A DNA stretch of 64,000 bases from Sulfitobacter sp. DSM 110093 (GTDB lineage: Bacteria > Pseudomonadota > Alphaproteobacteria > Rhodobacterales > Rhodobacteraceae): positions 3,159,501-3,223,500 of the forward strand of contig NZ_CP085167.1 of assembly GCF_022788715.1 (NCBI RefSeq). The letters are read 5' to 3'. The notes beneath the pieces were generated by a model, which was not told the origin of the DNA, searched no databases, and was given only the letters and a program-made list of their open reading frames with translations. Shown in pieces: positions 33,972 through 43,975 of the stretch; position 1 is the first letter of the stretch; every line of letters starts with the position of its first letter. Both the position numbers and the translations under genes were made by a program.

Positions 33972-34823
33972 ATGAGCGAAAAAGAAAACATTGCGGCGCT
34001 GGCCGCACTGGCCCACCCGGGGCGCATGGCGGTCTTTCGGCTTTTGGCCCGACGCACCCCGGATACCGTTTCGGCGGGGGAACTGAACGAAGCACTTTCG
34101 TTAAAACCCAGCACGCTATCGGTTTATCTGGGAATTCTAACACGCGCGGGCCTTATCCAGCAAACTCGCAGGGGCCGCTCGCTCCACTATGGCATTGATC
34201 TCGCGTTAACCGGTTCTTTGATCGAATACCTTGTGAACGATTGCTGCCGGGGTCGCCCGGAACTTTTGACGTCACTGATATCTCAACCTCGACCAGACGA
34301 AATCACCGGCCCGCAAAAAACCTTTAACGTTCTCTTTGTTTGCACCGGGAATTCCACCCGATCAATCTTTGCCGAAGCGATCCTGAAGGCGGAAGGCGGA
34401 GAAAAATTTCGCGCCTTTTCCGCAGGCACTCGCCCCCGCGCGGCCCTCAAGCCCCTCGCAAGTGAGGTGCTGCGCGCCAAGGGCCACGAGATATCGCAGT
34501 TCTACCCCAAAAGTTATGACGCTTTCTATGAAATCTCTGCCCCGCGCATGGATTTTGTCTTTACCGTTTGCGACCGCGCTGCAAACGAAGAATGCCCACC
34601 GCTTTTAGGCCAGCCCGTTACAGCCCATTGGGGCATGACCGACCCCAGCAGGACAGAAGGCACCGAGGCCGAACGCGCCTTAGCGTTCAAGCAGTGCTAT
34701 GCCACGATGGAACGCCGTCTGAAGGCATTTACGTCATTGCCGTTTTCATCCCTAACGCAGATTTCTCTGCAGCAAGAGCTGGATTTCATCGGACAGACGC
34801 CGGAAAAACTAGGCGCTGTTTGA
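33972..34823 (+). CDS. ArsR regulator fused to low-molecular-weight phosphatase-type arsenate reductase
   Basis: 283 residues in two domains. Residues ~5-95 are an ArsR-type winged helix (LAHPGRMAVFRLLARR, then LKPSTLSVYLGILTRAGLI). Residues ~115-255 are a low-molecular-weight tyrosine-phosphatase/ArsC fold with the P-loop VCTGNSTRS and a C-terminal DPSRTEGTEAE segment. Such fusions occur in ars loci, where they sense arsenite and reduce arsenate. Here it stands alone, with no arsenite pump next to it, just after the pst operon. Arsenate enters through Pst, which may explain the place. Confidence 0.85.
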   Translation: MSEKENIAALAALAHPGRMAVFRLLARRTPDTVSAGELNEALSLKPSTLSVYLGILTRAGLIQQTRRGRSLHYGIDLALTGSLIEYLVNDCCRGRPELLTSLISQPRPDEITGPQKTFNVLFVCTGNSTRSIFAEAILKAEGGEKFRAFSAGTRPRAALKPLASEVLRAKGHEISQFYPKSYDAFYEISAPRMDFVFTVCDRAANEECPPLLGQPVTAHWGMTDPSRTEGTEAERALAFKQCYATMERRLKAFTSLPFSSLTQISLQQELDFIGQTPEKLGAV

Positions 34824-34851
34824 GCGATGTCTGATGCGGGACGTTCCTTAA

Positions 34852-34979
34852 GAATATGGTGGCGACTCCGGTCTGCCAAAAACGCAAACACGTTATATTT
34901 CTATAGTTGCTTATGTACCTGACAATTAACGGCCGGGCAGCGCCCCCTGCTACCTCTGCGACGCCAGCTTACCCGGCCG
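34852..34979. repeat. Dispersed repeat, copy B
   Basis: Positions 34852-34944 resemble 24779-24870 (about 80% by eye). A CGGCCGGG (34930-34937) and CCCGGCCG (34972-34979) pair closes a longer hairpin whose right arm overlaps the yejF 3' end. Both copies lie downstream of a plus-strand unit and next to a leftward ABC operon end. Confidence 0.6.
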
Positions 34980-36549
34980 CCTGCAACAAAGCCCGCGTGT
35001 ATTCCGTCTGCGGGTTGTCATAAAGCGCATCAACGTCGCCATATTCGACCACATCACCGCGCTTCATTACCATCACCTTATGCGACATGGCGCGCACGAC
35101 CTTCAGGTCGTGGCTGATGAACAGATAGGCCAACCCGTATTTCACCTGCAATCGCCGTAGCAGATCGACGATCTGCACCTGTACAGTCATGTCCAACGCA
35201 GAGGTCGGCTCATCCAGCACCAAAAGCTTGGGTCGCAACACCATGGCGCGGGCGATGGCGATACGCTGGCGCTGCCCGCCCGAAAACTCATGCGGGTAGC
35301 GGTCCATCGTCACAGGGTCGAGCCCGACCTCGGTCATCACTTCCGCCACCAGTTCCCGCCGGTCGCGGCCCTTATCCACCTTATGGATCGCCAGCCCTTC
35401 CGAGATGATCTGAAAACAGGTCATACGCGGGCTGAGCGAGCCGAAGGGATCTTGGAACACGATCTGCATGTCAGCACGTAGCTTCCGCAGTTGCCGGGTG
35501 GACCATTTGCGCACATCCTCGCCGCGAAAGGTCACCTCCCCTTCCGAACCGATGAGCCGCATGATCGCCAGCGCCAGCGTGGTCTTACCAGACCCGCTTT
35601 CGCCGACGATGCCCAACGTCTCACCAGCGCGGACCGACAGGCTGGTGTCATTGACCGCCTGTACATGCCCCACGGTGCGCCGCAGCAGTCCTTTCTGGAT
35701 CGGGAACCAGACCTTGAGGTTGTCGGTGCGCAGCACCTCGGGTGCATCCTCAGCTACAGGCTCAGGAGAGCCCGTCGGCTCGGCACTCAGCAGTTTGCGA
35801 GTATAGGGGTGCTGCGGGTTATCAAAAATCTCAGCCGTGGCGCCCTCTTCGACCACCACGCCTTTTTGCATCACAAACACGCGGTCGGCGATGCGCCGCA
35901 CGATGCCAAGGTCATGGGTGATGAACAACAGCCCCATCCCCATTTCATCTTTAAGCGCTTTCAACAGATCAAGGATCTGCGCCTGAATGGTCACGTCCAA
36001 CGCCGTCGTTGGCTCATCCGCGATCAAGATGTCGGGCTTGTTGGCCAGCGCCATGGCGATCATCACGCGCTGCCGCTGCCCGCCTGAGAGTTGGTGAGGG
36101 TAGGCCCCCATGCGGGTTTCCGCGTCGTTTATGCCCACCTGTTCCAGCAGGCTCAACACCCGCGCACGGGCCTCTGCACCTTGCAGGCCTTGGTGCAGCG
36201 CCAGCGATTCCGCCAACTGTTTTTCAATCGTGTGCAGCGGATTGAGCGATGTCATCGGCTCTTGGAAAATGAACGAGATGTCGTTGCCGCGCACCTTGTG
36301 CAGCAGCTTGTCATCCGCGCCGATCATCTCTTGCCCGTCATAGGTGACCGAACCGCTGACCTCTGCACTGTCGCCCAACAGCGACACGGTCGAGAGCGCC
36401 GAGACGGATTTACCCGACCCGCTTTCACCCACCAGCGCCACCGTCTCGCCGCGGTTCACGGCAAAGCTGACACCGCGCACGGCGGGGATCAGTTGACCGT
36501 CCTGCCGGAAGGAAACTTGCAGGTCTTTAACGTCCAAAAGCGCGGTCAC
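34969..36549 (-). CDS. yejF: Peptide ABC transporter ATP-binding protein YejF (two ATPase domains)
   Basis: 526 residues with duplicated ABC domains. Walker A motifs [12 protein letters not shown] (~41) and [12 protein letters not shown] (~320), two [16 protein letters not shown] signatures and two Walker B motifs ([24 protein letters not shown]) are visible. This tandem layout is that of YejF. It powers the YejBE channel. It is last in yejA-yejB-yejE-yejF and overlaps yejE by 4 bp. Confidence 0.92.
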   Translation of the reverse strand: MTALLDVKDLQVSFRQDGQLIPAVRGVSFAVNRGETVALVGESGSGKSVSALSTVSLLGDSAEVSGSVTYDGQEMIGADDKLLHKVRGNDISFIFQEPMTSLNPLHTIEKQLAESLALHQGLQGAEARARVLSLLEQVGINDAETRMGAYPHQLSGGQRQRVMIAMALANKPDILIADEPTTALDVTIQAQILDLLKALKDEMGMGLLFITHDLGIVRRIADRVFVMQKGVVVEEGATAEIFDNPQHPYTRKLLSAEPTGSPEPVAEDAPEVLRTDNLKVWFPIQKGLLRRTVGHVQAVNDTSLSVRAGETLGIVGESGSGKTTLALAIMRLIGSEGEVTFRGEDVRKWSTRQLRKLRADMQIVFQDPFGSLSPRMTCFQIISEGLAIHKVDKGRDRRELVAEVMTEVGLDPVTMDRYPHEFSGGQRQRIAIARAMVLRPKLLVLDEPTSALDMTVQVQIVDLLRRLQVKYGLAYLFISHDLKVVRAMSHKVMVMKRGDVVEYGDVDALYDNPQTEYTRALLQAAG

Positions 36550-37652
36550 AAAAAGGTCTTTCTGGGGTCGAATGCGTCGCGGATGCCTTCAAAGATGAAG
36601 ACCAGCAGTGACAGCATGATGGCAAAGGTAAAGAAGGCCGAGAAAGCCAGCCAAGGCGCTTGCAGGTTCTGCTTGGCTTGCAGCGTCAACTCCCCCAGCG
36701 ACGGCGCCGAGGACGGCAGGCCAAAGCCAAGGAAATCGAGCGTGGCCAGCGTAGAGATCGTGCCCGTGATGATAAACGGCAGCATGGTCAGCGTGGCCAC
36801 CATCGCGTTGGGCAGCATGTGCCGCAGCATGATTGTGCCATTACCGACGCCAAGCGCACGCGCTGCGCGGACGTATTCAAGGTTACGCGCGCGCAGGAAC
36901 TCGGCCCGCACCACACCCACAAGTGCGGTCCATGAGAACAGCACGAGGAGGATCACCAAAAGCCAAAAACTTCGCCCCAGAATCGCGAACATAATGATGA
37001 TCACGTAAAGCGACGGGGTGGATGACCATATCTCGATGATGCGCTGGAAGATCAGGTCGAGCCAACCGCCGAAGAACCCCTGCACCGCGCCTGCGAGAAT
37101 TCCGATGATCGACGCCGCGCCGGTAACGATAAGCGTGAACAAAACAGACAGCCGGAACCCATGAATGACCCGCGCCATCACATCGCGTTTGGTGCCATCG
37201 GTGCCTAGCCAGTTCTGCCCATTGGGCGGCAGCGGCGCGGCGCCGGGGCGATCAACAGCGGTGTTGAAGGAATAGGGTATCACGGGCCAAATCGCCCAGC
37301 CTTTATCAATCGCTTCGCCCTCAACTTCGCCATCTTCGGCATCAAGGATGTATCCCTCGGGATCGTCGAAACACTGTTCCAGTCCGCCGGTGGCAATTAG
37401 GCAGCGCACCTCTGGGTCGCGGTAGGCGGCTTCGGTTTGGAAGTCCCCGCCAAAGGCGGTCTCGGGGTAGAAATTGAAGATCGGCGCGAAATACTCACCT
37501 CGGTAGTTCACGAGGATCGGTTTGTCGTTCGCCACGAATTCAGCAAACAGCGATATCCCGAATAGGATCGCAAAGATCCACAGCGACCAATAGGCCCGTC
37601 GGTTCGCGGTAAAATTGCGCCAGCGGCGCTGGTTCAGGGGGGAGAGCGCCAT
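36546..37652 (-). CDS. yejE: Peptide ABC transporter permease YejE
   Basis: 368 residues. After a first membrane helix comes a long periplasmic insert (about residues 40-135) typical of YejE, then DppC-type helices with RARNLEYVRAARALGVGN as the ATPase-coupling loop. It forms the channel with YejB; the start overlaps the yejB stop by one base (TGATG). Confidence 0.92.
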   Translation of the reverse strand: MALSPLNQRRWRNFTANRRAYWSLWIFAILFGISLFAEFVANDKPILVNYRGEYFAPIFNFYPETAFGGDFQTEAAYRDPEVRCLIATGGLEQCFDDPEGYILDAEDGEVEGEAIDKGWAIWPVIPYSFNTAVDRPGAAPLPPNGQNWLGTDGTKRDVMARVIHGFRLSVLFTLIVTGAASIIGILAGAVQGFFGGWLDLIFQRIIEIWSSTPSLYVIIIMFAILGRSFWLLVILLVLFSWTALVGVVRAEFLRARNLEYVRAARALGVGNGTIMLRHMLPNAMVATLTMLPFIITGTISTLATLDFLGFGLPSSAPSLGELTLQAKQNLQAPWLAFSAFFTFAIMLSLLVFIFEGIRDAFDPRKTFL

Positions 37653-38743
37653 CAGCCTTCCCTCTTCTCGAAATCAATGCGCGGATCCACGAGCACATAC
37701 ATCATGTCCGACAAGATCCCGACGACAAGGCCGATGAGACCAAAGATAAACAGCGTTCCAAAGACAATCGGATAGTCCCGCGCCACGGCGGCCTCAAACC
37801 CGAGGCGGCCCAGACCGTCGAGACTAAAGATTGTCTCAATAATGATCGACCCGCCGAAAAAGACCGAGATGAACACCGCCGGGAAACTGGCGATCACGAT
37901 CAGCATCGCGTTTCGGAAAACATGGCCGTACAGCACCTTGCTCTCCGACAGCCCTTTGGCGCGGGCGGTGATGACATATTGCTTTTTGATCTCATCGAGG
38001 AAGCTATTTTTCGTAAGCAACGTCAGTGTCGCAAAGGCCGAGATGGTCGAGGCCAGCACCGGGAGGGTGATGTGCCAAAAGTAATCGGCAACCTTGCCCA
38101 AGGGGCTCAGGCTGTCGAAATTGTCAGAGGTCAGCCCCCGTAGCGGGAATACCTGCCAATAAGACCCGCCAGCAAAGAGCACCAAGAGCAGGATTGCGAA
38201 CAAAAAGCCGGGGATCGCATAGGCGGCGATGATCGCGCCTGAGGTCCAAGTATCAAAGCGGCTACCGTCGCGCACGGCTTTGCGAATGCCCAGCGGGATT
38301 GAGATCAAGTGGGCAATGAGCGTCGACCAAAGCCCCAGCGTGATCGACACGGGCAGCTTTTCCTTGATCAGGTCAATCACACCAATGGAGCGGAAATAAC
38401 TCTCGCCAAAATCCAGCCGCACGTAGTTCCACAGCATGTGCAAGAAACGCTCGACGGGCGGTTTGTCGAAGCCGAATTCCTTCTCCAATTCCTCGATCAA
38501 CTCAGGCGGTAGCCCGCGGGCGCCGACATAGGTGCTGTCAGACCCGCGCGCCATAGTATCAACCCCAGCGTCATTGTTGCCCCCGGCAAAACCGCCGAAG
38601 ACATCGCCGCCCCCTTGAATCCTCGCGATGGCCTGCTCTACCGGGCCACCGGGGACGAATTGCACCAAGGCAAAGTTAACCAACATGATCCCAAGCAATG
38701 TCGGAATCACCAGCAACAGCCGTCTGAGAATATATGCACCCAT
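37652..38743 (-). CDS. yejB: Peptide ABC transporter permease YejB
   Basis: 363 residues of the DppB type: [20 protein letters not shown] start, periplasmic loop with FVPGGPVEQ, several helices and the coupling loop [20 protein letters not shown]. It lies 9 bp after yejA. In enterobacteria YejABEF imports peptides, including microcin C, and supports resistance to antimicrobial peptides. Confidence 0.92.
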   Translation of the reverse strand: MGAYILRRLLLVIPTLLGIMLVNFALVQFVPGGPVEQAIARIQGGGDVFGGFAGGNNDAGVDTMARGSDSTYVGARGLPPELIEELEKEFGFDKPPVERFLHMLWNYVRLDFGESYFRSIGVIDLIKEKLPVSITLGLWSTLIAHLISIPLGIRKAVRDGSRFDTWTSGAIIAAYAIPGFLFAILLLVLFAGGSYWQVFPLRGLTSDNFDSLSPLGKVADYFWHITLPVLASTISAFATLTLLTKNSFLDEIKKQYVITARAKGLSESKVLYGHVFRNAMLIVIASFPAVFISVFFGGSIIIETIFSLDGLGRLGFEAAVARDYPIVFGTLFIFGLIGLVVGILSDMMYVLVDPRIDFEKREG

Positions 38744-38752
38744 AAGGTCGCT

Positions 38753-40684
38753 TTACCGCAAGGCGCCCGAGGCGCGCAATTGCTCTGCGCCCTCTTTATC
38801 GTACCACCAGAAATCAAGGTACCCCAAGGCATAGGCCGGAATCTCCTCGGGGTGGTCGTATTGATCGTAGTAGGCGACCCAATAGCTGTCATTATACCAT
38901 GTGGGAATCATGAAGAATTCGTGCCGCAGCGCCCGGTCAAGCGCCATAAGGGCCGCGTCTTCTTCCTCGGCTGTTTCAGCGTCTAGCGAGGCTTCGATGA
39001 TCGCGTCCACCATCGGGCTGGCCAGACCAGCAGGGTTAAAGAGCGAGAATTCAGCCGCCTCAGACCCATAGCGTTGCGACAACCCCGTACCGGTGCCAAG
39101 GAAGGCCGCGTAGGCATCATAGATCATGTCGTAATCGCGATCACGCTCGCGGGCAGTGTATTGCGAACTGTCCACCTTCTCGAGCCGGGCATCGATCCCG
39201 ATAGATGTCAGATTGCCCACGAAATTCTCAATCACGGCAGAAATCGTTGGAGAGCCGGAGGAGTTCATTAGGAAGTTCAGTCGCAGCGGCTCACCCGCCT
39301 CGTTGACGCGCATGCCGTTCTGCACAGTCCAGCCGGCCTCTTCGAGCAGCTTTGATGCCTGCCGCGCATTGCGGCGATCTAGCAAGCGACTGGCGTCAGA
39401 GGAATGCGGTACGACGGCAGGCTCGGAAAGCAACTCAGCGGGTACCAGATCACCAAGGCTTTCCAGCAGCGCCAGCTCCGCCCCTTCAGGCGCGCCTTGG
39501 GCCATCAGCGGTGTGTCTTGGGTAAAGGAGGCGCGGTGATTGAACAGCCCGTATTGCAGCGACTCGTTCGTCCACTCAAAGTTAAACATCAGCGCCACGG
39601 CTTCGCGCACGGCACGGTCCTGCAGCGCCTCACGTCCAAGGTTGAAGATGATCCCCGATGGCGTGGGCGGAGAACCGTCAGGCAGTTCCGCTTTCACAAT
39701 ATCGCCGTCGCTCACCTTGGAAAAGTCATATCCCGTCGCCCATTTCTTGGAATCGCCCTCAGCCCGGAAGGTGTATTCGCCTGCCTTGAACGCCTCAAAT
39801 GCTGAGGTGTCATCGCTGATGATCTCAAGTCGGATACGATCAAAATTCATCCGCCCGCGGTTTATCGGCAGGTCTTTCCCCCAATAGTCGGGATTGCGTT
39901 TCAGTACGATCCGTTTGGTCAGGTCGACGCTTTCCACCATATAGGCACCCGATCCGGGGGGCGGGTCCATCCAGCTGTCTTTCAGGCCATTGCCGGTCTC
40001 TTCAAACCACGCTTTCGGCCATGCAGGCACGCCGCCTACCGTCTCAATCAAGCTGCGGCGCGAGATGCCGTCGGCAAAGGTGAATTTGACAGTGTGATCG
40101 TCCAACGCCTCAACCTTTGGGATGCGTTTGCGCACCGCGTCGGCGTAGGATTTCAGCCCTTCGTCTAACAGTAAGTTATGCGAGAATACGATGTCATGCG
40201 CAGTGACGGGTGTGCCGTCCGAAAACTGCGCCTCGGGGCGCATGTTGAAGATCACCCATGATTTATCTTCAGGATACTCAAGACTTTCGCACAGCAGGCA
40301 ATAGCTCTCGCCATAGACATCTGCGGGCAGTGGCTCTCCGCTTGGCGCTTCGCCCAAAAGGCTCTCAAAGCCAAAGATCGAAAACAGATGCGCGCGGCCC
40401 TTGCCGGAATATGGGTTCATTGAATCGAGCGTGCCGACGAAGGGCAGCGAAATCTCACCCCCTTTGGGGGCATCGGGGTTCACATAGTCGAAATGCTCAA
40501 AATCCGCCGGGTATGTCAGATCGCCGTAAAAGGAATACCCGTGGCTTTTGATGACCTTCTGCTCCTGCGCCGCTGCTGAACTCGCCAGCAAAACAAGCAC
40601 CGAGACCGTCATCGTCGTTAACCATAGTGGAAGGGGGGCAAGGGCCGATGGACGGGTCGCGGCGCGGGTCTGGGCACGGGGCAT
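38753..40684 (-). CDS. yejA: Peptide ABC transporter substrate-binding protein YejA
   Basis: 643 residues, starting at the ATG after CCAAGGAGTGCCCT; an upstream in-frame start lacks such a site. A long signal region ends at AAA|Q near residue 39. The SBP family 5 fold follows (FVGTLDSMNPYSGKG, later YSFNLxxD-like FDRIRLEIISDDTSAFEAFKAGEYTFRAE in part, and many Trp/Tyr in the ligand cleft). It is the periplasmic receptor of the operon and its first gene. Confidence 0.9.
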   Translation of the reverse strand: MPRAQTRAATRPSALAPLPLWLTTMTVSVLVLLASSAAAQEQKVIKSHGYSFYGDLTYPADFEHFDYVNPDAPKGGEISLPFVGTLDSMNPYSGKGRAHLFSIFGFESLLGEAPSGEPLPADVYGESYCLLCESLEYPEDKSWVIFNMRPEAQFSDGTPVTAHDIVFSHNLLLDEGLKSYADAVRKRIPKVEALDDHTVKFTFADGISRRSLIETVGGVPAWPKAWFEETGNGLKDSWMDPPPGSGAYMVESVDLTKRIVLKRNPDYWGKDLPINRGRMNFDRIRLEIISDDTSAFEAFKAGEYTFRAEGDSKKWATGYDFSKVSDGDIVKAELPDGSPPTPSGIIFNLGREALQDRAVREAVALMFNFEWTNESLQYGLFNHRASFTQDTPLMAQGAPEGAELALLESLGDLVPAELLSEPAVVPHSSDASRLLDRRNARQASKLLEEAGWTVQNGMRVNEAGEPLRLNFLMNSSGSPTISAVIENFVGNLTSIGIDARLEKVDSSQYTARERDRDYDMIYDAYAAFLGTGTGLSQRYGSEAAEFSLFNPAGLASPMVDAIIEASLDAETAEEEDAALMALDRALRHEFFMIPTWYNDSYWVAYYDQYDHPEEIPAYALGYLDFWWYDKEGAEQLRASGALR

Positions 40685-40969
40685 AGGGCACTCCTTGGCG
40701 TGGCATAGTCCGGATCGTAGCGTCATGTAGGCTAACGCTGTGACGCGCCAAGATACAAGTTGCGAATATGTAAGGTTTGGGCCCAGCGGCGGTGTGCCGC
40801 GGATGGCGCGATGCGCCCCCCGCCTCAGTTAGATCACTGGACAGCCTGTTTCTTAGTCTGCATGGCGACATGATACCATTGGAACCATTGCCACGGCTAT
40901 CCACAGATCTGTGATCGCCGCCTAATATCGGGGAGGGCCGCGCGATCGCTGCCGCGCCGCCCCCTCGCG

Positions 40970-41791
40970 TTAATTACCGTCGATCGTTCGGATCAATGCG
41001 TTGATCTCATCCGCCAGCACGTCTGGGTGATCTTCGGGGGTAAAATGCTTGCCCTCCGCAATCCGGCGCAGCGGCGCGTTCAAATCTTTCGCCAAGCGCT
41101 CACCATATTCGATCTTTTGGAAATCATCCGCCGCCCCCCAGACGATCCGCGCCGGGATATTAAGTGTAGGAAGCTTGTCTGCGATGGCCTTTGTATCTTC
41201 CACATCCAATGACTGCGCTTGCCGCACAAATGCCTCTGCCTCTCCGTGGCGGGCGTAGTGCGGTGCGTGCGCGTCAAAGGCGGCCTCTGCGGCAGCGTCG
41301 GTCTCATGGCCTTTCGAAAACATCGTTTTTAGCAGTTGGTGGAATGAACCATCTGGCGCATGTTTCGTCACGCTGCCGGTTGTGGCCACCGCGCTGACCA
41401 ACGGTACGGGCCATGAATCATAGCTGATCGCGTTGGTCAGCAGCAGCCCGCTAACCATTTCAGGGTGGTGCACCGCTGCGATCTGCGCAACGCCGCCGCC
41501 AAGGTCATGGGCGGCAAGCACCGCACGATCAATGCCTTGGTCGCGCATCCATGCGACCAAGTAATCCGCCTGTGCTGAAACCGAAATATCGCGTCCTTCG
41601 CCCTGCGGGATTGACGCGCCATAGCCCGGCATTTCCCAAGCAAGAGCACGTCGGCCCTGAATTTTCGGCGCAACATCGCGCCAAAGTGCGGGGCATGTGG
41701 GGATGCCGTGGAGCAGGATGACAGGACCACCCGCCCCCATCTCTTCCCAACGCATTTCGATTCCATCGACCGTAGATGTGTGACTTTGCAT
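40970..41791 (-). CDS. Alpha/beta hydrolase with Asp nucleophile (epoxide hydrolase/haloalkane dehalogenase-like)
   Basis: 273 residues. The oxyanion motif is VILLHGIPTCPALW (~25). The nucleophile elbow AAHDLGGG (~93) has Asp in place of Ser, as in epoxide hydrolases and dehalogenases. The late RIVWGAADDFQ (acid) and GKHFTPEDHP (His) complete a triad. The cap domain spans about 130-200. The substrate cannot be predicted. It is a single gene, separated from the cytochrome gene upstream by a terminator. Confidence 0.82.
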   Translation of the reverse strand: MQSHTSTVDGIEMRWEEMGAGGPVILLHGIPTCPALWRDVAPKIQGRRALAWEMPGYGASIPQGEGRDISVSAQADYLVAWMRDQGIDRAVLAAHDLGGGVAQIAAVHHPEMVSGLLLTNAISYDSWPVPLVSAVATTGSVTKHAPDGSFHQLLKTMFSKGHETDAAAEAAFDAHAPHYARHGEAEAFVRQAQSLDVEDTKAIADKLPTLNIPARIVWGAADDFQKIEYGERLAKDLNAPLRRIAEGKHFTPEDHPDVLADEINALIRTIDGN

Positions 41792-41868
41792 GGCGCGTCT
41801 CCTTTCGGTGTGGACGTTTCATTGCCCAACACCTGCCAAAAGAAGTCGTTCCACCCGCCAAAAACGCA

Positions 41869-41892
41869 AAAGCCGCCCCTTGGGGCGGCTTT
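41869..41892 (-). terminator. Terminator of the cytochrome c gene
   Basis: A perfect stem, AAAGCCGCCCC / GGGGCGGCTTT, with a 2-nt loop. Read leftward it is followed by T-rich sequence (TTTTGCGTTTTT). Confidence 0.8.
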
Positions 41893-41915
41893 CACGCACG
41901 CATTGCAGCGTGGAA

Positions 41916-42416
41916 TTAGTTGGAAACGCTTTGCAGGTAGGCGATCACGTCAGCGCGGTCTTCGACTTTACGCAGACCGGCGAAACCCATGGTGGTGCCG
42001 GGAGCATAGCCTTTGGGGCTCGTAAGGAAGGCGCTCAGCTCTTCCGGGGTCCAGCTTCCGTCGATCGAGGTCAGCGCGCCGGAATACCCGAAACCGTCAA
42101 CCGAGGCGATATCGCGGTCGACAACACCGTCAAGGTGCGGACCAACGGCGTTGGAGCCATCGACCTTGTGGCAAGCGGCGCATTTGCGGAACACTTTGGA
42201 CCCGCTGTCGGCATCGGCTTCGGCCATCACGGCGGTAAAGTCGATCTCTTCGCCGCCTTCGTCACCACCGGCATCGGCCACTTCGATCACATAGGACGCT
42301 TCCCCATGTGCATCGGCGTGGTAAATCTCTTCACCCGCCCATTTGCCCAGCAGAAGCACCAACCAGGCGCCGAATACGCCGGCTGCGATTTTTGTCAGGG
42401 TCATTGTATCGAACAT
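41916..42416 (-). CDS. Membrane-anchored cytochrome c (CycM-like)
   Basis: 166 residues. An uncleaved N-terminal helix (IAAGVFGAWLVLLLGKWAGE) is followed by an acidic linker and a class I cytochrome c domain with CAACH haem attachment (~78) and a distal Met in PGTTMGFAGL. Layout matches the membrane-bound cytochromes c-y/c552 that carry electrons from the bc1 complex to terminal oxidases in alphaproteobacteria. It ends in a strong terminator. Confidence 0.88.
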   Translation of the reverse strand: MFDTMTLTKIAAGVFGAWLVLLLGKWAGEEIYHADAHGEASYVIEVADAGGDEGGEEIDFTAVMAEADADSGSKVFRKCAACHKVDGSNAVGPHLDGVVDRDIASVDGFGYSGALTSIDGSWTPEELSAFLTSPKGYAPGTTMGFAGLRKVEDRADVIAYLQSVSN

Positions 42417-42570
42417 GCGTCAGGGTCCATCACTTGGTATTGGTACCATGGGCGGGCCATGGTTCTTGGCATCGTTGCCCGCGTATCTATTGCTTTCCCT
42501 TGGCGCAGGCAAGGTGTAGTTACCGCGACCAATTGCCCTTCCCCGCGCCTTTTGCAGCAGGATACGATCC

Positions 42571-43428
42571 ATGACCCCCCAGACCACGCCCCGCATCGCC
42601 TTTCAGGGGGCCCTTGGCTCCTATAGTCATGAGGCTTGCATTCGCGCTTGCCCCGACATGGAACCGGTGCCGTGCCAATCGTTCGAAGGGGTTTTTCGCG
42701 CGGTTAGCGAGGGTCGTGCGGATCTGGCGATGTTGCCCGTGGAAAACACCACATACGGGCGCGTGGCTGATATTCACCGTCTGCTGCCCGAAAGCGGGCT
42801 GCATATCATCGGCGAGGCCTTTGTGCGGGTGCGCATCGCCTTGATGGCCCGCCCCGGTGTGGCACTGGAAGACATCAAACATGTTCGCGCGCATCTGGTG
42901 TTGCTGCCCCAGGCCCGCAGCTTCTTGCAAGAACACGGCATCACGTCCGAGCCAGCCGCTGATTCCGCCGGGGCCGCCGCCGAACTGGCCGCCACCGAGG
43001 GCTGCACCGATGGGGTGCTGGCCGGTGAGGTCGCGGCAGAGATAAACGGCCTTAACGTGCTGGCCAGCGACATTGAGGATATGGACCACAACACCACCCG
43101 CTTCTTGCTGATGGCGCCCGAGATCGATCTCAGCCGCAGGGCCGAGCGGATGCTGACCACCTTTGTCTTTGAGGTGCGCAACATCCCCGCCGCGCTTTAC
43201 AAGGCGATGGGAGGGTTCGCGACCAACGGGGTCAACATGACCAAGCTCGAGAGCTATATGGTCGGCGGGTCATTCACCGCGACGCAGTTCTACGCCGATA
43301 TCGAAGGCCACCCCGAAGACCCAGCCGTCAAACGCGCACTGGATGAACTGGGCTACTTTACCAATATGCTGAAAATTCTAGGCGCCTATCCCGCCCATCC
43401 CGACCGAGGCGCACCGACCGGGATGTGA
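42571..43428 (+). CDS. pheA: Prephenate dehydratase
   Basis: 285 residues. The catalytic domain (1-185) has IAFQGALGSYSHEA, the ENTTYGRV segment and the highly conserved DMDHNTTRFLLM with the catalytic Thr. A C-terminal ACT domain (~200-275, FEVRNIPAALYKAMGGFATN, then LESYM) provides phenylalanine feedback. It converts prephenate to phenylpyruvate. There is no fused chorismate mutase, as is usual outside enterobacteria. Confidence 0.92.
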   Translation: MTPQTTPRIAFQGALGSYSHEACIRACPDMEPVPCQSFEGVFRAVSEGRADLAMLPVENTTYGRVADIHRLLPESGLHIIGEAFVRVRIALMARPGVALEDIKHVRAHLVLLPQARSFLQEHGITSEPAADSAGAAAELAATEGCTDGVLAGEVAAEINGLNVLASDIEDMDHNTTRFLLMAPEIDLSRRAERMLTTFVFEVRNIPAALYKAMGGFATNGVNMTKLESYMVGGSFTATQFYADIEGHPEDPAVKRALDELGYFTNMLKILGAYPAHPDRGAPTGM

Positions 43429-43439
43429 CACGCGCGGGT

Positions 43440-43913
43440 TTAGGCCTGAATGCTGCGGGCGTGGCGTTCTTCCATGCCCCGAGCATAATCAGCCACGCGT
43501 TCTTTGTATTTCTTGTTCAAGGTCGTCTTGGCCAACTTTAGCGATTGCACCCATAGCCGCGACGAGAGGTTCAAAGGTTTGATCTCTAGCGCCACCAGCA
43601 CCCGCGTGCTGTTGCGCGACAGGGACATCAGCTCAAACGACATCTGCCCGGCCAGACCCTGCGACATGCTGTCGATCACCATCTCGTTGGGCCGGTCAAA
43701 ACTGACCATCTCAAGCGTTAACTCCCGACGCTTGCCGCGCAGGGGAAAAACCGCATTCCATGTCATGCCAACGCCGGGCTTGGGCATGGTATCAACGCGC
43801 TGCACCTCGGCCCCGCGCCGCATGGCGGACCGCTCAAAGCTCTCAAAGTCACACAGCATGTCAAATACCGCTTCAATCGGCGCTTCGACATCTTCTTTGG
43901 TCGAGAATTTCAT
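43440..43913 (-). CDS. SRPBCC-family protein
   Basis: 157 residues. The START/Bet v1-like helix-grip pattern is visible: MKFSTKEDVEAPIEAVFDML at the N-terminus, central strands, and a long C-terminal helix (LKLAKTTLNKKYKERVADYA). No catalytic motif is known for this subgroup. It is convergent with pheA (11 bp apart) and precedes nudC's 3' end. The start is chosen at MKFSTKEDV because longer frames lack family character. Confidence 0.78.
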   Translation of the reverse strand: MKFSTKEDVEAPIEAVFDMLCDFESFERSAMRRGAEVQRVDTMPKPGVGMTWNAVFPLRGKRRELTLEMVSFDRPNEMVIDSMSQGLAGQMSFELMSLSRNSTRVLVALEIKPLNLSSRLWVQSLKLAKTTLNKKYKERVADYARGMEERHARSIQA

Positions 43914-43975
43914 TACGTCCGTTCCAATTCTTCTGCTCGTATTGTTCGTCAAAACCGTGGTGACGGCGGGGCCTG

